A stretch of 64,000 bases of DNA, taken from positions 206,156-270,155 of the forward strand of contig NZ_JXOK01000049.1 of assembly GCF_000830505.1 (NCBI RefSeq). The letters are read 5' to 3'. Both the position numbers and the translations under genes were made by a program. The notes under the pieces were generated by a model. It searched no databases, was not told the origin of the DNA, and was given only the letters and a program-made list of their open reading frames with translations. Positions 56,287 to 64,000 of the stretch are shown here, in pieces (position 1 is the stretch's first letter; every line of letters begins with the position of its first letter). Source of the stretch: Vibrio mytili. GTDB lineage: Bacteria; Pseudomonadota; Gammaproteobacteria; Enterobacterales; Vibrionaceae.

Positions 56287-56318
56287 TTACTCTTTAATGA
56301 GCGAGGTAGCTCTGCTAT

Positions 56319-58091
56319 TTACTGATTAGCACTGGTTTTAAACTCTGCCACAGCTTCGTCCATATCATGGGCTTGTGTAGAAACAGAGTCCACTTCATGC
56401 AAGCATTCTTGAGCGGATTGCATGTTGTTTTCTGAAATAACGTTCAACTCGGTAATGGATTCGCTGACTTGATTCATGACGATGCCTTGTTCTTCAATTG
56501 CTGAAGCAATACGCTCTGAGTTACCTTGAATCGCATTCATGTCGTTGATAATTTGCTGCAAACTCGCATCCAGTTGTTCTGAAGCGCTCAATGTTTGCTG
56601 TCCTTGATCGTTACACAAGTCAATATCAGTGACAACCGTCGACATTTGATACTGAATATCAACGACGACTCGAGTAATTTCTTCGGTCGATTGATGGGTA
56701 CGGCTCGCTAAGGCTCGAACTTCATCGGCAACGACGGCAAAACCTCGACCTTGTTCTCCGGCACGCGCTGCTTCAATAGCGGCATTCAGTGCGAGCAAAT
56801 TGGTCTGTTCTGCGATCTCTTGGATAATATTCACCGCGCCGCCAATTTTAGCTACGTGCTGATTTAAAGCGCTGATCGATTGCTGACTGTTTGACAGGCG
56901 ATGGCTCAATTGACCGATGTTTGTCACTGTATCTTCAACCACATTTCGTCCCTGCTGGGCATTGTTTGCGGCGTGATGAACGCCTTCCACTGCGACCGAT
57001 GTACTTTGTGAAATTTCTGCGATAGTTGCCACCATTTGCTGTACGGCCGTTGCCATTGACGAAGTGTGATCGGTTTGTGCGTGGAACTGCTCTATCACGC
57101 CCTCAAGTTCTCGATGCATATTGTCAGTGCTTGAGGTCAATTGCGTCGATTTATCTTGAGTATTTTGTATGAGTCGCTCTAGCTTATCGAGAAGATCATT
57201 CAAATGATGACTGATATCATACAGCTCGTCTTTACCAGATAGCGTCGATCGCGCGCTGATATCGTTCGTTTCACTGATGCTTTTGATGGTCGCCAGCAAG
57301 CGACTCACACGTGTATTGATTGAACGAGAAATCTGCCAAATTAAGGCGATAAGAACAACCAGTACGACAGCGGTGATGGTTTGTTTTATCACCCCTGTTT
57401 GGGTCTCACGTTGCTCTAATTCTGAGCTGATTGCGTTAGAAAACGCGTTAAATTGTTCTTCTATTGTGTGTGATAAGTTACGTGTCTCGCCTAGCAAGCC
57501 TTGATTATAGGCAAGACCAATGGTTTGTTTTTGCTCGGCAAGCTGTTGACCAATACTCAACAAGTTTGGAGCATTGAGACCATAGATTAAGCTAGCGTCA
57601 AACTTACCTTCTTTGATAGCCGAATCAAAGTAAGTCAGCAACGATGTCTGTTCTTGGTTGGCATTCCGTTTGGTTCTTAATAATTGTTTCTCATACTGTC
57701 CAAGCAAGCCACTCTTGTTGTTGAGACCGTATTGTTGGTATGCATTTACCAATGTTTGGAAACCCGCTTGATAAGACAGTAAATCTTGTTTGAGTTGTTG
57801 GCTTGATGGAAGATCATAGCGAGTCAATATGTCAGCAAGTTCACTTTCAGTATCCGCAAATTTCTCTGTATTACCATTGAATGTATCCAAATATTTCGTG
57901 TCTTTGCGAAGTAAAAAATCTTTTTCGTTACGGCGCAAGTTCAGTAAACGAATTTCCAAATCACCGACAAGTTTCACCGCGCGATTCAGTTCTTCCGTTT
58001 GGTTGGCAAAATAAGACGAAGTGCCCAAAAGAGTCACAATGCCTAAAATGGCGATAGCTCCAAGGAAATAGAGTTTTTGCCTAATGGTCAT
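56319..58091 (-). CDS. Methyl-accepting chemotaxis protein, HBM-like sensor
   Basis: A 590-residue receptor. TM1 (about 8-27), a long helical periplasmic domain ([20 protein letters not shown], typical of helical-bimodular or related sensors), TM2 (about 235-255), HAMP, and the signalling hairpin tip [20 protein letters not shown] near 435. Ligand unknown. Confidence 0.92.
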   Translation of the reverse strand: MTIRQKLYFLGAIAILGIVTLLGTSSYFANQTEELNRAVKLVGDLEIRLLNLRRNEKDFLLRKDTKYLDTFNGNTEKFADTESELADILTRYDLPSSQQLKQDLLSYQAGFQTLVNAYQQYGLNNKSGLLGQYEKQLLRTKRNANQEQTSLLTYFDSAIKEGKFDASLIYGLNAPNLLSIGQQLAEQKQTIGLAYNQGLLGETRNLSHTIEEQFNAFSNAISSELEQRETQTGVIKQTITAVVLVVLIALIWQISRSINTRVSRLLATIKSISETNDISARSTLSGKDELYDISHHLNDLLDKLERLIQNTQDKSTQLTSSTDNMHRELEGVIEQFHAQTDHTSSMATAVQQMVATIAEISQSTSVAVEGVHHAANNAQQGRNVVEDTVTNIGQLSHRLSNSQQSISALNQHVAKIGGAVNIIQEIAEQTNLLALNAAIEAARAGEQGRGFAVVADEVRALASRTHQSTEEITRVVVDIQYQMSTVVTDIDLCNDQGQQTLSASEQLDASLQQIINDMNAIQGNSERIASAIEEQGIVMNQVSESITELNVISENNMQSAQECLHEVDSVSTQAHDMDEAVAEFKTSANQ

Positions 58092-58176
58092 ACTATTGCT
58101 TCCTAAGTCGGGGGACTGTATTGCCAGCTCAACTCATTGAACAAAGTGAACTTTGAACTCTGAGGCCGGCATTTTC

Positions 58177-58590
58177 CTATAACTGCAATTTTTTACGTTG
58201 CTGTTTTTTTTCACCTTGCTTGTTTTTATGATCAAGTCTTCGGCGTTGAGAAGCGCGGGTTGGTTTTGTTTTTATACGCTTCTTATGCTGTACAACGGCT
58301 GCAACGATGATTTCTCTCAATCGATTCAGTGCGTCTTCTTTGTTTTGTTCTTGCGTTCGGAATTGTTGCGCTTTGATAATAATCACTCCGTCTTTAGATA
58401 TCCGACTGTCTGACAAAGCGAGTAATCGCTCTTTGTAGAACGCAGGCAAAGTGGAGCGCGAAATGTCAAAGCGCAAGTGTATTGCAGACGCTACTTTATT
58501 AACGTTTTGCCCACCATTTCCTTGAGCTCTTATCGGAGATAATTGGATTTCCCATTCGGAAAGTGTGATCGAGTTCGAAATTTTTAGCAT
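58177..58590 (-). CDS. arfB: Alternative ribosome-rescue factor ArfB
   Basis: A 137-residue peptidyl-tRNA hydrolase of the release-factor fold. The GGQ motif is in RAQGNGGQNVNKVASAIHLR (near 25). The basic tail KKRIKTKPTRASQRRRLDHK inserts into the empty mRNA channel. It frees ribosomes stalled without a stop codon. Length equals E. coli YaeJ. Confidence 0.97.
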   Translation of the reverse strand: MLKISNSITLSEWEIQLSPIRAQGNGGQNVNKVASAIHLRFDISRSTLPAFYKERLLALSDSRISKDGVIIIKAQQFRTQEQNKEDALNRLREIIVAAVVQHKKRIKTKPTRASQRRRLDHKNKQGEKKQQRKKLQL

Positions 58591-58666
58591 AGTAGATGAT
58601 TGCCGATAAGAACGGATGAAAGAGCTGATAAATTAACACTACAAACGTAGAAAAAGAAGAATAGAC

Positions 58667-59269
58667 ATGAGTACGATTGATTTTAGGCCTTACGAAGGAT
58701 TCATCTTTGATATGGATGGCACTTTACTTGATACCATGCCGGCACATCTTGCGGCTTGGCAAGCGACTGCTGACCGATTCGATTTTCCTTTTTCTCAAGA
58801 TTGGCTACACAGTTTAGGTGGTATGCCAAGCTTTAAAATTGTTGGTGAAATAAACCGGTTGCACGATCTCTCTCTAGATCCTAAAACTGTCGCAAAATAT
58901 AAAATGGAAACCTTTGCTGCGATGGAATTGCACGGTGACATCATTGAATGCACACACTCTGTATTGGAAGAATATCTGGGGCAGAAAAAAATCGCGGTGG
59001 GGACGGGAAGCCAACGTGATAGTGCTATACGCTTGTTGAGTCACTCTAGGATTTTAGACAAATTGGACGCAGTGGTAACTGCAACCGATGTGAAGAATCA
59101 TAAACCTTTTCCTGATACGTTTTTGCTGGCCGCAGAGCAGTTGGGTATAGAAGCTTCGGCGTGTTTAGTATTTGAAGACACGGATCTCGGTAAGCGTGCT
59201 GCGCATGCTGCAGGTATGGATTGTGTGATGGTTCAGGGGGACGATTTGGTTTTGTATCCTAAGCCATAA
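58667..59269 (+). CDS. yqaB: HAD-family sugar phosphatase YqaB
   Basis: A 200-residue phosphatase of the beta-phosphoglucomutase-like group: FIFDMDGTLLDTMPAHLAAW (nucleophile Asp), GTGSQRD, NHKPFPDTF (Lys) and VFEDTDLGKRAAHAAG. E. coli YqaB acts on fructose-1-phosphate. Divergent from arfB. Confidence 0.92.
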   Translation: MSTIDFRPYEGFIFDMDGTLLDTMPAHLAAWQATADRFDFPFSQDWLHSLGGMPSFKIVGEINRLHDLSLDPKTVAKYKMETFAAMELHGDIIECTHSVLEEYLGQKKIAVGTGSQRDSAIRLLSHSRILDKLDAVVTATDVKNHKPFPDTFLLAAEQLGIEASACLVFEDTDLGKRAAHAAGMDCVMVQGDDLVLYPKP

Positions 59270-59334
59270 CATAGCCAAATAATCATCTTCTTCCAGAGTT
59301 TTCAACTGACTAATCAGTCATAAAAAACAGTCAT

Positions 59335-59358
59335 AAAAAAGGGGTGCGATGCACCCCT
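59335..59358 (-). terminator. Rho-independent terminator of the OmpA-family gene
   Basis: Stem AGGGGTGC (59340-59347) with GCACCCCT (59351-59358), 3-base loop, followed by six T on the minus strand. Confidence 0.9.
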
Positions 59359-59392
59359 GAACGTAAAATACTAATTTTTTACTTCGTGCGGA

Positions 59393-60385
59393 TTATGGTT
59401 GAACCATTTCCATTGTTTCGTATTCGAACTCAGGAATCACGACTTCAACACGACGGTTTTTCTCACGACCTTCTTTTGTGCTGTTGTCTGCGATTGGGTT
59501 TTCTTCACCCATACCAGAAACTGTGAAACGGTCGCTGCTAATGCCAGAAGCCATTAGGTAATCAGCAACAGATTGAGCACGACGCTCAGACAGTTTTTGG
59601 TTGTAAGCTGCTGGGCCAGAAGTATCTGTGTAACCAGTCACTTCAACTTGAGCTTGTGGGTATTCGTTTAGGAACGCAACCACATTGTCAAGACGCTCTT
59701 TAACCGTTTCTGTTAGCTTAGCACTGTCAAATTCGAATGTACCTGTGCCGTACTCTTCTTTGTGCGTTTGCATAACAGCAACTGGTTGTGGCTCTGGCTC
59801 AACCACTTCTTCTACAACTGGAGCAACAACTGGCGCTGCCGCGAATGTGTAGTTAACACCTAGACCGAAGAAGTTTGCATCCATATCGTCCCAAACGTCA
59901 TCAGACATGTCTTGGTAACGTTGGTACTCTGCACGCAGACTCCAGTTGTCGTTAAGCGCGTATTCAGCACCTAGTGAGCCTGTGCCAACGAAGTCTTTTT
60001 CGCTACCAGACATCATGTAAGCACCACCCAACTTAGCAAACAAGTTGAAAGAGTCAGTTAAATGCAAGTTGAATTTTGGCGCAAGCGTCATCGCCCATAG
60101 GTCGCCATCAATAGTATTAGCCGTGTTTGGACCTGATTTGAAATTGGCCTCGTAATCACCTAGGTAATCAACACCGTATTCGAGAGCAATGAAGTCGGTG
60201 AAGTTATAACCAACGTGCACACCAGCGGCAAAAGCGTCATCATCACAAGGGCTGTTTAGATAGCAAGCATCATCAAGTGTGCTCATGCCTGCTTTACCCC
60301 CGACGTACATTTCAGCCTGAGCAGTATTTAAAAGAACGCTACCACTAGCCACCACTGCTGCTACTGCAATTGCTACTTTGTTCAT
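59393..60385 (-). CDS. ompA: OmpA-family outer-membrane protein
   Basis: A 330-residue porin-like protein. ATG at 60385 with AAGGAAAC upstream; signal peptide (1-24, SVLLNTAQA). Residues about 25-185 form the eight-strand barrel (MYVGGKAGMSTLDDACYLNS, GLGVNYTF), then a proline/valine linker (APVVAPVVEEVVEPEPQPV), then the peptidoglycan-binding OmpA domain (FEFDSAKLTETVKERLDNVV, VTGYTDTSGPAAYNQKLSER, REKNRRVEVVI). Likely a major envelope anchor. A strong terminator follows. Confidence 0.95.
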   Translation of the reverse strand: MNKVAIAVAAVVASGSVLLNTAQAEMYVGGKAGMSTLDDACYLNSPCDDDAFAAGVHVGYNFTDFIALEYGVDYLGDYEANFKSGPNTANTIDGDLWAMTLAPKFNLHLTDSFNLFAKLGGAYMMSGSEKDFVGTGSLGAEYALNDNWSLRAEYQRYQDMSDDVWDDMDANFFGLGVNYTFAAAPVVAPVVEEVVEPEPQPVAVMQTHKEEYGTGTFEFDSAKLTETVKERLDNVVAFLNEYPQAQVEVTGYTDTSGPAAYNQKLSERRAQSVADYLMASGISSDRFTVSGMGEENPIADNSTKEGREKNRRVEVVIPEFEYETMEMVQP

Positions 60386-60657
60386 AATGTTTCCTTGTAT
60401 TGATTGCATATTAATTTATATGTTTTACAGTCAAAAATTGAGAAAAAACTAGTATTTATAAGAAATTAGTTTAATAGTTGTTTCGCTTAACATCAAGCTG
60501 CATTAGTCTTTTACTAAATATCCTCCAGTTTGTCACTAAATATGCTTGCATTCCCTAAACTCCTTACAAACTTCTGATATTTCTTACATTGTAGACAAGA
60601 TTTTTAAGTGTATAAAAAAATCTCTAATTAATTTGAACTTGTAGCCAATTTTGTAAG

Positions 60658-60675
60658 TGTAAATTAATGTTTACA
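60658..60675 (+). promoter_or_regulatory. TyrR box, perfect, upstream of aroG
   Basis: TGTAAATTAATGTTTACA matches the TyrR strong-box consensus TGTAAA-N6-TTTACA exactly. About 200 bp before the aroG ATG. Confidence 0.85.
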
Positions 60676-60717
60676 ATGTGCTTAAAAGTTAACGCATGCC
60701 GTTTGTTTGCTTTTTTT

Positions 60718-60735
60718 TGTAAAAAGTGTTTGCAA
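60718..60735 (+). promoter_or_regulatory. TyrR box, weak, upstream of aroG
   Basis: TGTAAAAAGTGTTTGCAA, TGTAAA-N6-TTGCAA, two mismatches in the second half. 60 bp (about six turns) from the strong box. Confidence 0.6.
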
Positions 60736-60877
60736 CGCTGCGTGTAAGTCGATAAGTTACACCAATCAATAGAAAAAGATGAACCCAGAGCCCTTGCTGC
60801 TGCTTGCTTTATGAACAATATGGCAGTGAATTCAGTTGGCACTTAAAGGACTGGAAAATAACTAGGATGTAGAAGTA

Positions 60878-61930
60878 ATGTTTCAAACTGATGATGTAAG
60901 AATTAATAGAGTTAAAGAGTTATTGCCACCTGTTGCCGTATTAGAGAAGTTTCCTGCGACTGAAACCGCTGCTTCAACGACCTTTGATTGCCGTAACGCC
61001 ATTCACAATATCTTAGAAGGGAAGGACGATAGATTACTTGTTATCGTTGGCCCTTGTTCGATTCATGATCCTGAAGCTGCTGTGGAATACGGAAAAAAGC
61101 TGAAAGTATTACGTGACGAACTGGGTGAACAACTCGAAGTTGTCATGCGCGTCTACTTTGAAAAACCGCGTACAACCGTTGGTTGGAAGGGACTTATCAA
61201 TGACCCTTACTTAAATGACACCTACAAATTAAATGATGGTCTGCGTATTGGTCGTAAACTTCTGCTAGACCTAACCGATATGGGGTTACCAACCGCGAGC
61301 GAATTCCTCGATATGATCACGCCTCAATATGTTGCAGATTTAATTAGCTGGGGGGCTATTGGGGCTCGTACTACCGAATCTCAAGTGCACCGTGAACTGG
61401 CGTCTGGTCTATCGTGCCCTGTTGGTTTTAAGAATGGTACTGACGGTAATATCAAAATAGCAAGTGATGCGATTCGTTCTGCGAGCTCATCTCACCATTT
61501 TTTATCCGTAACGAAATATGGTCATTCTGCGATTGTAGAAACAGCGGGCAACCCTGACTGTCATATTATTTTGCGCGGTGGTAAAGAACCAAATTACAGC
61601 GCCGCACATGTCGCTAAGATCAAAGATGAGTTAGAAGCTTCTAAGTTACCGAAAAAAGTCATGATCGACTTTAGTCACGCGAACAGCTCAAAGCAATTTA
61701 AGCGTCAAATGCTTGTTTCTGATGATGTTTCAGAACAAATTTCTGGTGGTGAAGATGCAATTTTTGGTGTGATGATAGAGTCACATCTAGTGGAAGGTCG
61801 ACAAGATCTTATTGATGGCAAAGCCTCAACTTACGGTCAGTCTATTACCGACGCGTGTATTAACTGGGAAGATACCGAAACTGTCTTACGCCAACTCTCA
61901 GACGCAGTAAAAGCGCGTCGTAACCGATAA
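60878..61930 (+). CDS. aroG: DAHP synthase AroG (3-deoxy-7-phosphoheptulonate synthase)
   Basis: A 350-residue enzyme, same length as E. coli AroG. Signatures: IVGPCSIHDPEAA near 59, KPRTTVGWKGLINDPY near 96, GAIGARTTESQVHRELASGL near 164, KNGTDGNIKIA, and DFSHANSSKQ with the metal site. It makes DAHP from PEP and erythrose 4-phosphate, the entry to aromatic biosynthesis. The start MFQTDDVRINRVKELLPP resembles the AroG N terminus, so the phenylalanine-sensitive type is likely. TyrR boxes lie upstream. Confidence 0.96.
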   Translation: MFQTDDVRINRVKELLPPVAVLEKFPATETAASTTFDCRNAIHNILEGKDDRLLVIVGPCSIHDPEAAVEYGKKLKVLRDELGEQLEVVMRVYFEKPRTTVGWKGLINDPYLNDTYKLNDGLRIGRKLLLDLTDMGLPTASEFLDMITPQYVADLISWGAIGARTTESQVHRELASGLSCPVGFKNGTDGNIKIASDAIRSASSSHHFLSVTKYGHSAIVETAGNPDCHIILRGGKEPNYSAAHVAKIKDELEASKLPKKVMIDFSHANSSKQFKRQMLVSDDVSEQISGGEDAIFGVMIESHLVEGRQDLIDGKASTYGQSITDACINWEDTETVLRQLSDAVKARRNR

Positions 61931-61968
61931 GTACTACGATACAGACTGTCATATCTCCCAGTGATAGT

Positions 61969-62012
61969 AAAAGCCCCCAACAGCTTGAAATAAAGTTAAT
62001 GGGGGCTTTTTT
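61969..62012 (+). terminator. Rho-independent terminator of aroG
   Basis: AAAAGCCCCCA (61969-61979) pairs with TGGGGGCTTTT (62000-62010), followed by T tract. Confidence 0.92.
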
Positions 62013-62185
62013 GTGCGCTCTAACAAACATGAAAACTGTCTGTTTTAAAACACACTAGATTTAAAGCCATCTACCGATCAAACAATCCTCCTTTTCTATT
62101 AGAGTTAGAGTTAATCAAGTTTACATCTTATTCACAACTTGGTTGTTTTGTGTGTTTCGTCACTCATTTAAATAGCACTTTAGTG

Positions 62186-62212
62186 TTAAGTGGTTAGATT
62201 TCTTGTCGATAA
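62186..62212 (+). promoter_or_regulatory. Candidate sigma-28 promoter for the chemoreceptor
   Basis: TTAAGTGG, 11-base spacer, GTCGATAA. The -10 matches FliA consensus at 7 of 8 and the -35 at 5 of 8. Supported by position before a chemotaxis gene. Confidence 0.4.
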
Positions 62213-62299
62213 AGTATTAACTTCTTCGACGCAATCGTTTACGACCAATGCTGAGTATTCGATTGAATGATAAAACTATAACAATTAGAGGCAGTGTTG

Positions 62300-63862
62300 A
62301 TGTCAGATAGCTCAATAAATAATACCAATGAAACACTTGTAGGAGAGTTTGAAGAACTCGTTTCTACGACAGATTTGCAAGGCGTGATTACTTACTGTAA
62401 TGAAGCGTTTTGTCGTGTGGCAGAATACAGCTTTGAAGAGTTAGTCGGTCAAAATCATAACCTCGTTCGTCATAGCGATATGCCTAAAGGCGCATTTGGC
62501 GACATGTGGGCGCGCTTGAAACAAGGAAAGGCATGGCGCGGTATGGTGAAAAATAGAACCAAATCGGGTGGCTATTATTGGGTTGACGCTTATGTAACGC
62601 CAATTTATGAAAATAACCAAATAGTAGGTTATCAATCGGTGCGCGTTAAGCCGAAGCGAGAGTGGGTAGATATTGCCGAGAAAGTCTACAAAAGAATGAG
62701 AACTGCCGAAACATCTGGACGCAGTTGGACTTTTAAAGTAAATGACATGTTACGCTATGTCATTCTAATAGGAGCATTGGCCGCGCCGGCCTTAGCTTAT
62801 GCATTTGGCATAGAAGGTCCTTTCGCTTGGTTGGCGAATCTTATGCCAGCGGGGATCTTAGCATTGTTGTTTCGTCAAGACTTGATCGATACCCCTAAGC
62901 AATTGAAGCTGTTACGAAATCAATATGACAGTGTCAGTCGTACCATTTATTCGGGTAATACTGCATTTTCTGTTGCAGATTTTCATATCAAAATGCTGTC
63001 AGCTCGAATCCGAACGGTTTTGGGACGTATGACAGACTCCGCGTTACCATTACAAGCGTGTGCAGAAAGCTTGAGCCAAACGACGTCTGAAGTACACACT
63101 GCATTGAATCAGCAAAATGAAGATATACAAAGAGTTCGAGATGCGATGCAAGAAGTAGAGTCTTCAGCAAACTCCGCATCCTCCAGCACCAATGATGCTC
63201 ACGAACTGATTGATGGCACGCTCAACTCGTGCTTAATGGCGAAAGAAACCATAGAGCAAACCAACAACAACTTGGCTCAGTTATCGCGCCAAGCAGAAAA
63301 AGCCAAGGAAACCACTTATCATCTCAGCGATCAGGCTCAGAAAGTAAATCATTTGATGGAGGAAATTGGTGGTATTGCCGAACAAACCAATTTGTTAGCT
63401 TTAAACGCCGCGATTGAAGCGGCAAGAGCGGGGGAGCAAGGACGAGGCTTCGCCGTGGTTGCCGATGAAGTGCGTGCTCTGTCAGGTAGAACATCGAATG
63501 CCACAGAGCAAATTCAAGCGTCGCTTTCTACTATGCTCTCGACGATTCAGAGTTGGCAAAAAGATATCATCGAAAATAAAGATCAAACAGATGCCTGCAC
63601 TGAGATTGCTGAACAAAGTACACTCCGCTTGTCAGAAGTCGAACAAATGATGCAATCGATGAGTGGCTTGATGATCAACGTGGCACAGACTGCCGATAAT
63701 CAGCTAAAACTGGCGAGTGATGTAAACTTGCATATTAAATCTATTGCCTCGACTGCGGAACAAAACTTAGCTGCCACACACTCTGTTGAACAAAGCAGTA
63801 TTGACCTGAAAGAGCAGGTTAACGATTTTTATCAGTTAGCACTCAGGTTTGAGCACAAGTAG
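62300..63862 (+). CDS. PAS-containing methyl-accepting chemotaxis protein (Aer-like)
   Basis: A 520-residue receptor: N-terminal PAS (residues about 10-120; [20 protein letters not shown] and [17 protein letters not shown] as in Aer), a hydrophobic segment (about 150-190), then the signalling domain with [20 protein letters not shown] near 368. Aer-type proteins sense redox through FAD. ATG 62300 with AGAGG 9 bases upstream; GTG/TTG codons just before are not used. Confidence 0.9.
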   Translation: MSDSSINNTNETLVGEFEELVSTTDLQGVITYCNEAFCRVAEYSFEELVGQNHNLVRHSDMPKGAFGDMWARLKQGKAWRGMVKNRTKSGGYYWVDAYVTPIYENNQIVGYQSVRVKPKREWVDIAEKVYKRMRTAETSGRSWTFKVNDMLRYVILIGALAAPALAYAFGIEGPFAWLANLMPAGILALLFRQDLIDTPKQLKLLRNQYDSVSRTIYSGNTAFSVADFHIKMLSARIRTVLGRMTDSALPLQACAESLSQTTSEVHTALNQQNEDIQRVRDAMQEVESSANSASSSTNDAHELIDGTLNSCLMAKETIEQTNNNLAQLSRQAEKAKETTYHLSDQAQKVNHLMEEIGGIAEQTNLLALNAAIEAARAGEQGRGFAVVADEVRALSGRTSNATEQIQASLSTMLSTIQSWQKDIIENKDQTDACTEIAEQSTLRLSEVEQMMQSMSGLMINVAQTADNQLKLASDVNLHIKSIASTAEQNLAATHSVEQSSIDLKEQVNDFYQLALRFEHK

Positions 63863-63893
63863 ACACAATCCGGTTTATGTCGTGATTATATGA

Positions 63894-63921
63894 AAACCCC
63901 CACTGAAAACAGTGGGGGTTT
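63894..63921. terminator. Bidirectional terminator
   Basis: AAACCCCCACTG pairs with CAGTGGGGGTTT (63910-63921), 4-base loop. Ends the chemoreceptor gene and the minus-strand gene beyond. Confidence 0.9.
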
Positions 63922-63957
63922 GATGTTTTATACAAACTTTAGAGTGCAAACCTTAGA

Positions 63958-64000
63958 TTAAGCGAGCAGTTCTTTGGCTGTGTTTACAACATTGTCAGTT
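63958..64000 (-). CDS. 3' end of an unidentified gene
   Basis: The last 13 codons of a minus-strand frame (ending TDNVVNTAKELLA, stop TAA) are in the window; a bidirectional terminator follows. Too short to identify. Confidence 0.6.
   Translation of the reverse strand, partial: TDNVVNTAKELLA

Larger units (their letters stand above)
60386..60877. other. Intergenic region between ompA and aroG
   Basis: 492 bp. It holds the aroG control region (TyrR boxes at 60658-60735) and, on the other side, the ompA promoter. No gene recognised; the minus-strand frame at 60624-60842 overlaps the TyrR boxes and is not credible. Confidence 0.6.
61931..62299. other. Intergenic region aroG to chemoreceptor
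   Basis: 369 bp with the aroG terminator at 61969-62012 and a possible sigma-28 promoter at 62186-62212. No gene. Confidence 0.55.

Noticed and set aside
60624..60842. Minus-strand 72-codon frame upstream of aroG
   Set aside because: It overlies the TyrR boxes and has no ribosome-binding site or family.

Overview
The window is chromosomal DNA of a marine Vibrio, most likely of the Harveyi/alginolyticus group. The evidence is a luxPQ autoinducer-2 receptor pair, a Qrr-type small RNA with a sigma-54 promoter and LuxO boxes, a vemP-secD2-secF2 cluster whose VemP tail carries the Vibrio arrest sequence, a napFDABC operon with the Vibrio-associated TIGR02808 mini-protein, and narQ/narP. Coding density is that of an ordinary chromosome. 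I see no rRNA, tRNA, insertion sequence, prophage or CRISPR array.

Layout. 1-7.9 kb is mostly minus strand: a patatin-like phospholipase (cut by the window edge), YccF, a Gfo/Idh/MocA oxidoreductase, a glycogen-binding-domain protein, ribB behind an FMN riboswitch, a lipase-like hydrolase, an LplT/PlsC-like fusion and an XRE regulator. 8.0-8.4 kb looks empty but encodes a qrr small RNA, beside mgtE whose last codons are frameshifted. 10-22 kb holds an AarF/ABC1 kinase, a PNPOx protein divergent from a MocR regulator, the YjeH exporter, an Lrp plus LysE pair, a long-form GAPDH, a second Gfo/Idh protein, a MATE pump and YeeX. 22-29 kb has YceH, a GIY-YIG protein, luxP-luxQ, and a small module of NifX-like protein, NqrM paralogue, DUF134 regulator and PaaI thioesterase. 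29.2-34.3 kb has slyA with two SlyA boxes, an HlyD/DUF2955 efflux pair, an EamA exporter with divergent Lrp regulator and a methyltransferase. 34.3-41.7 kb holds poorly characterised secreted proteins and vemP-secD2-secF2, followed by a large lipoprotein. 42-44 kb has a frameshifted LysE gene and a third Gfo/Idh protein. 44-51.3 kb is the periplasmic nitrate reductase locus with its two-component regulators. 51.3-64 kb has a LysR/SMR pair, a DUF6279 lipoprotein, pepT, a deoxycytidylate deaminase, two chemoreceptors, arfB, yqaB, an OmpA-family porin and aroG behind TyrR boxes.

How the parts work together. luxP and luxQ (23.5-27.2 kb) form the AI-2 receptor whose phosphorelay ends at LuxO, and LuxO~P with sigma-54 is expected to drive the qrr gene at 8.06-8.16 kb, so input and output of one quorum-sensing circuit lie 15 kb apart. 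VemP is a force-sensing arrest peptide controlling secD2F2 translation, and the RNA folding elements for this are visible between vemP and secD2. NarQ/NarP with FNR should control the divergent nap operon; a 7-2-7 NarP site and an FNR-like site lie between them.

The two single-base frameshifts (mgtE and a LysE gene) could be real mutations or consensus errors; raw reads would decide.
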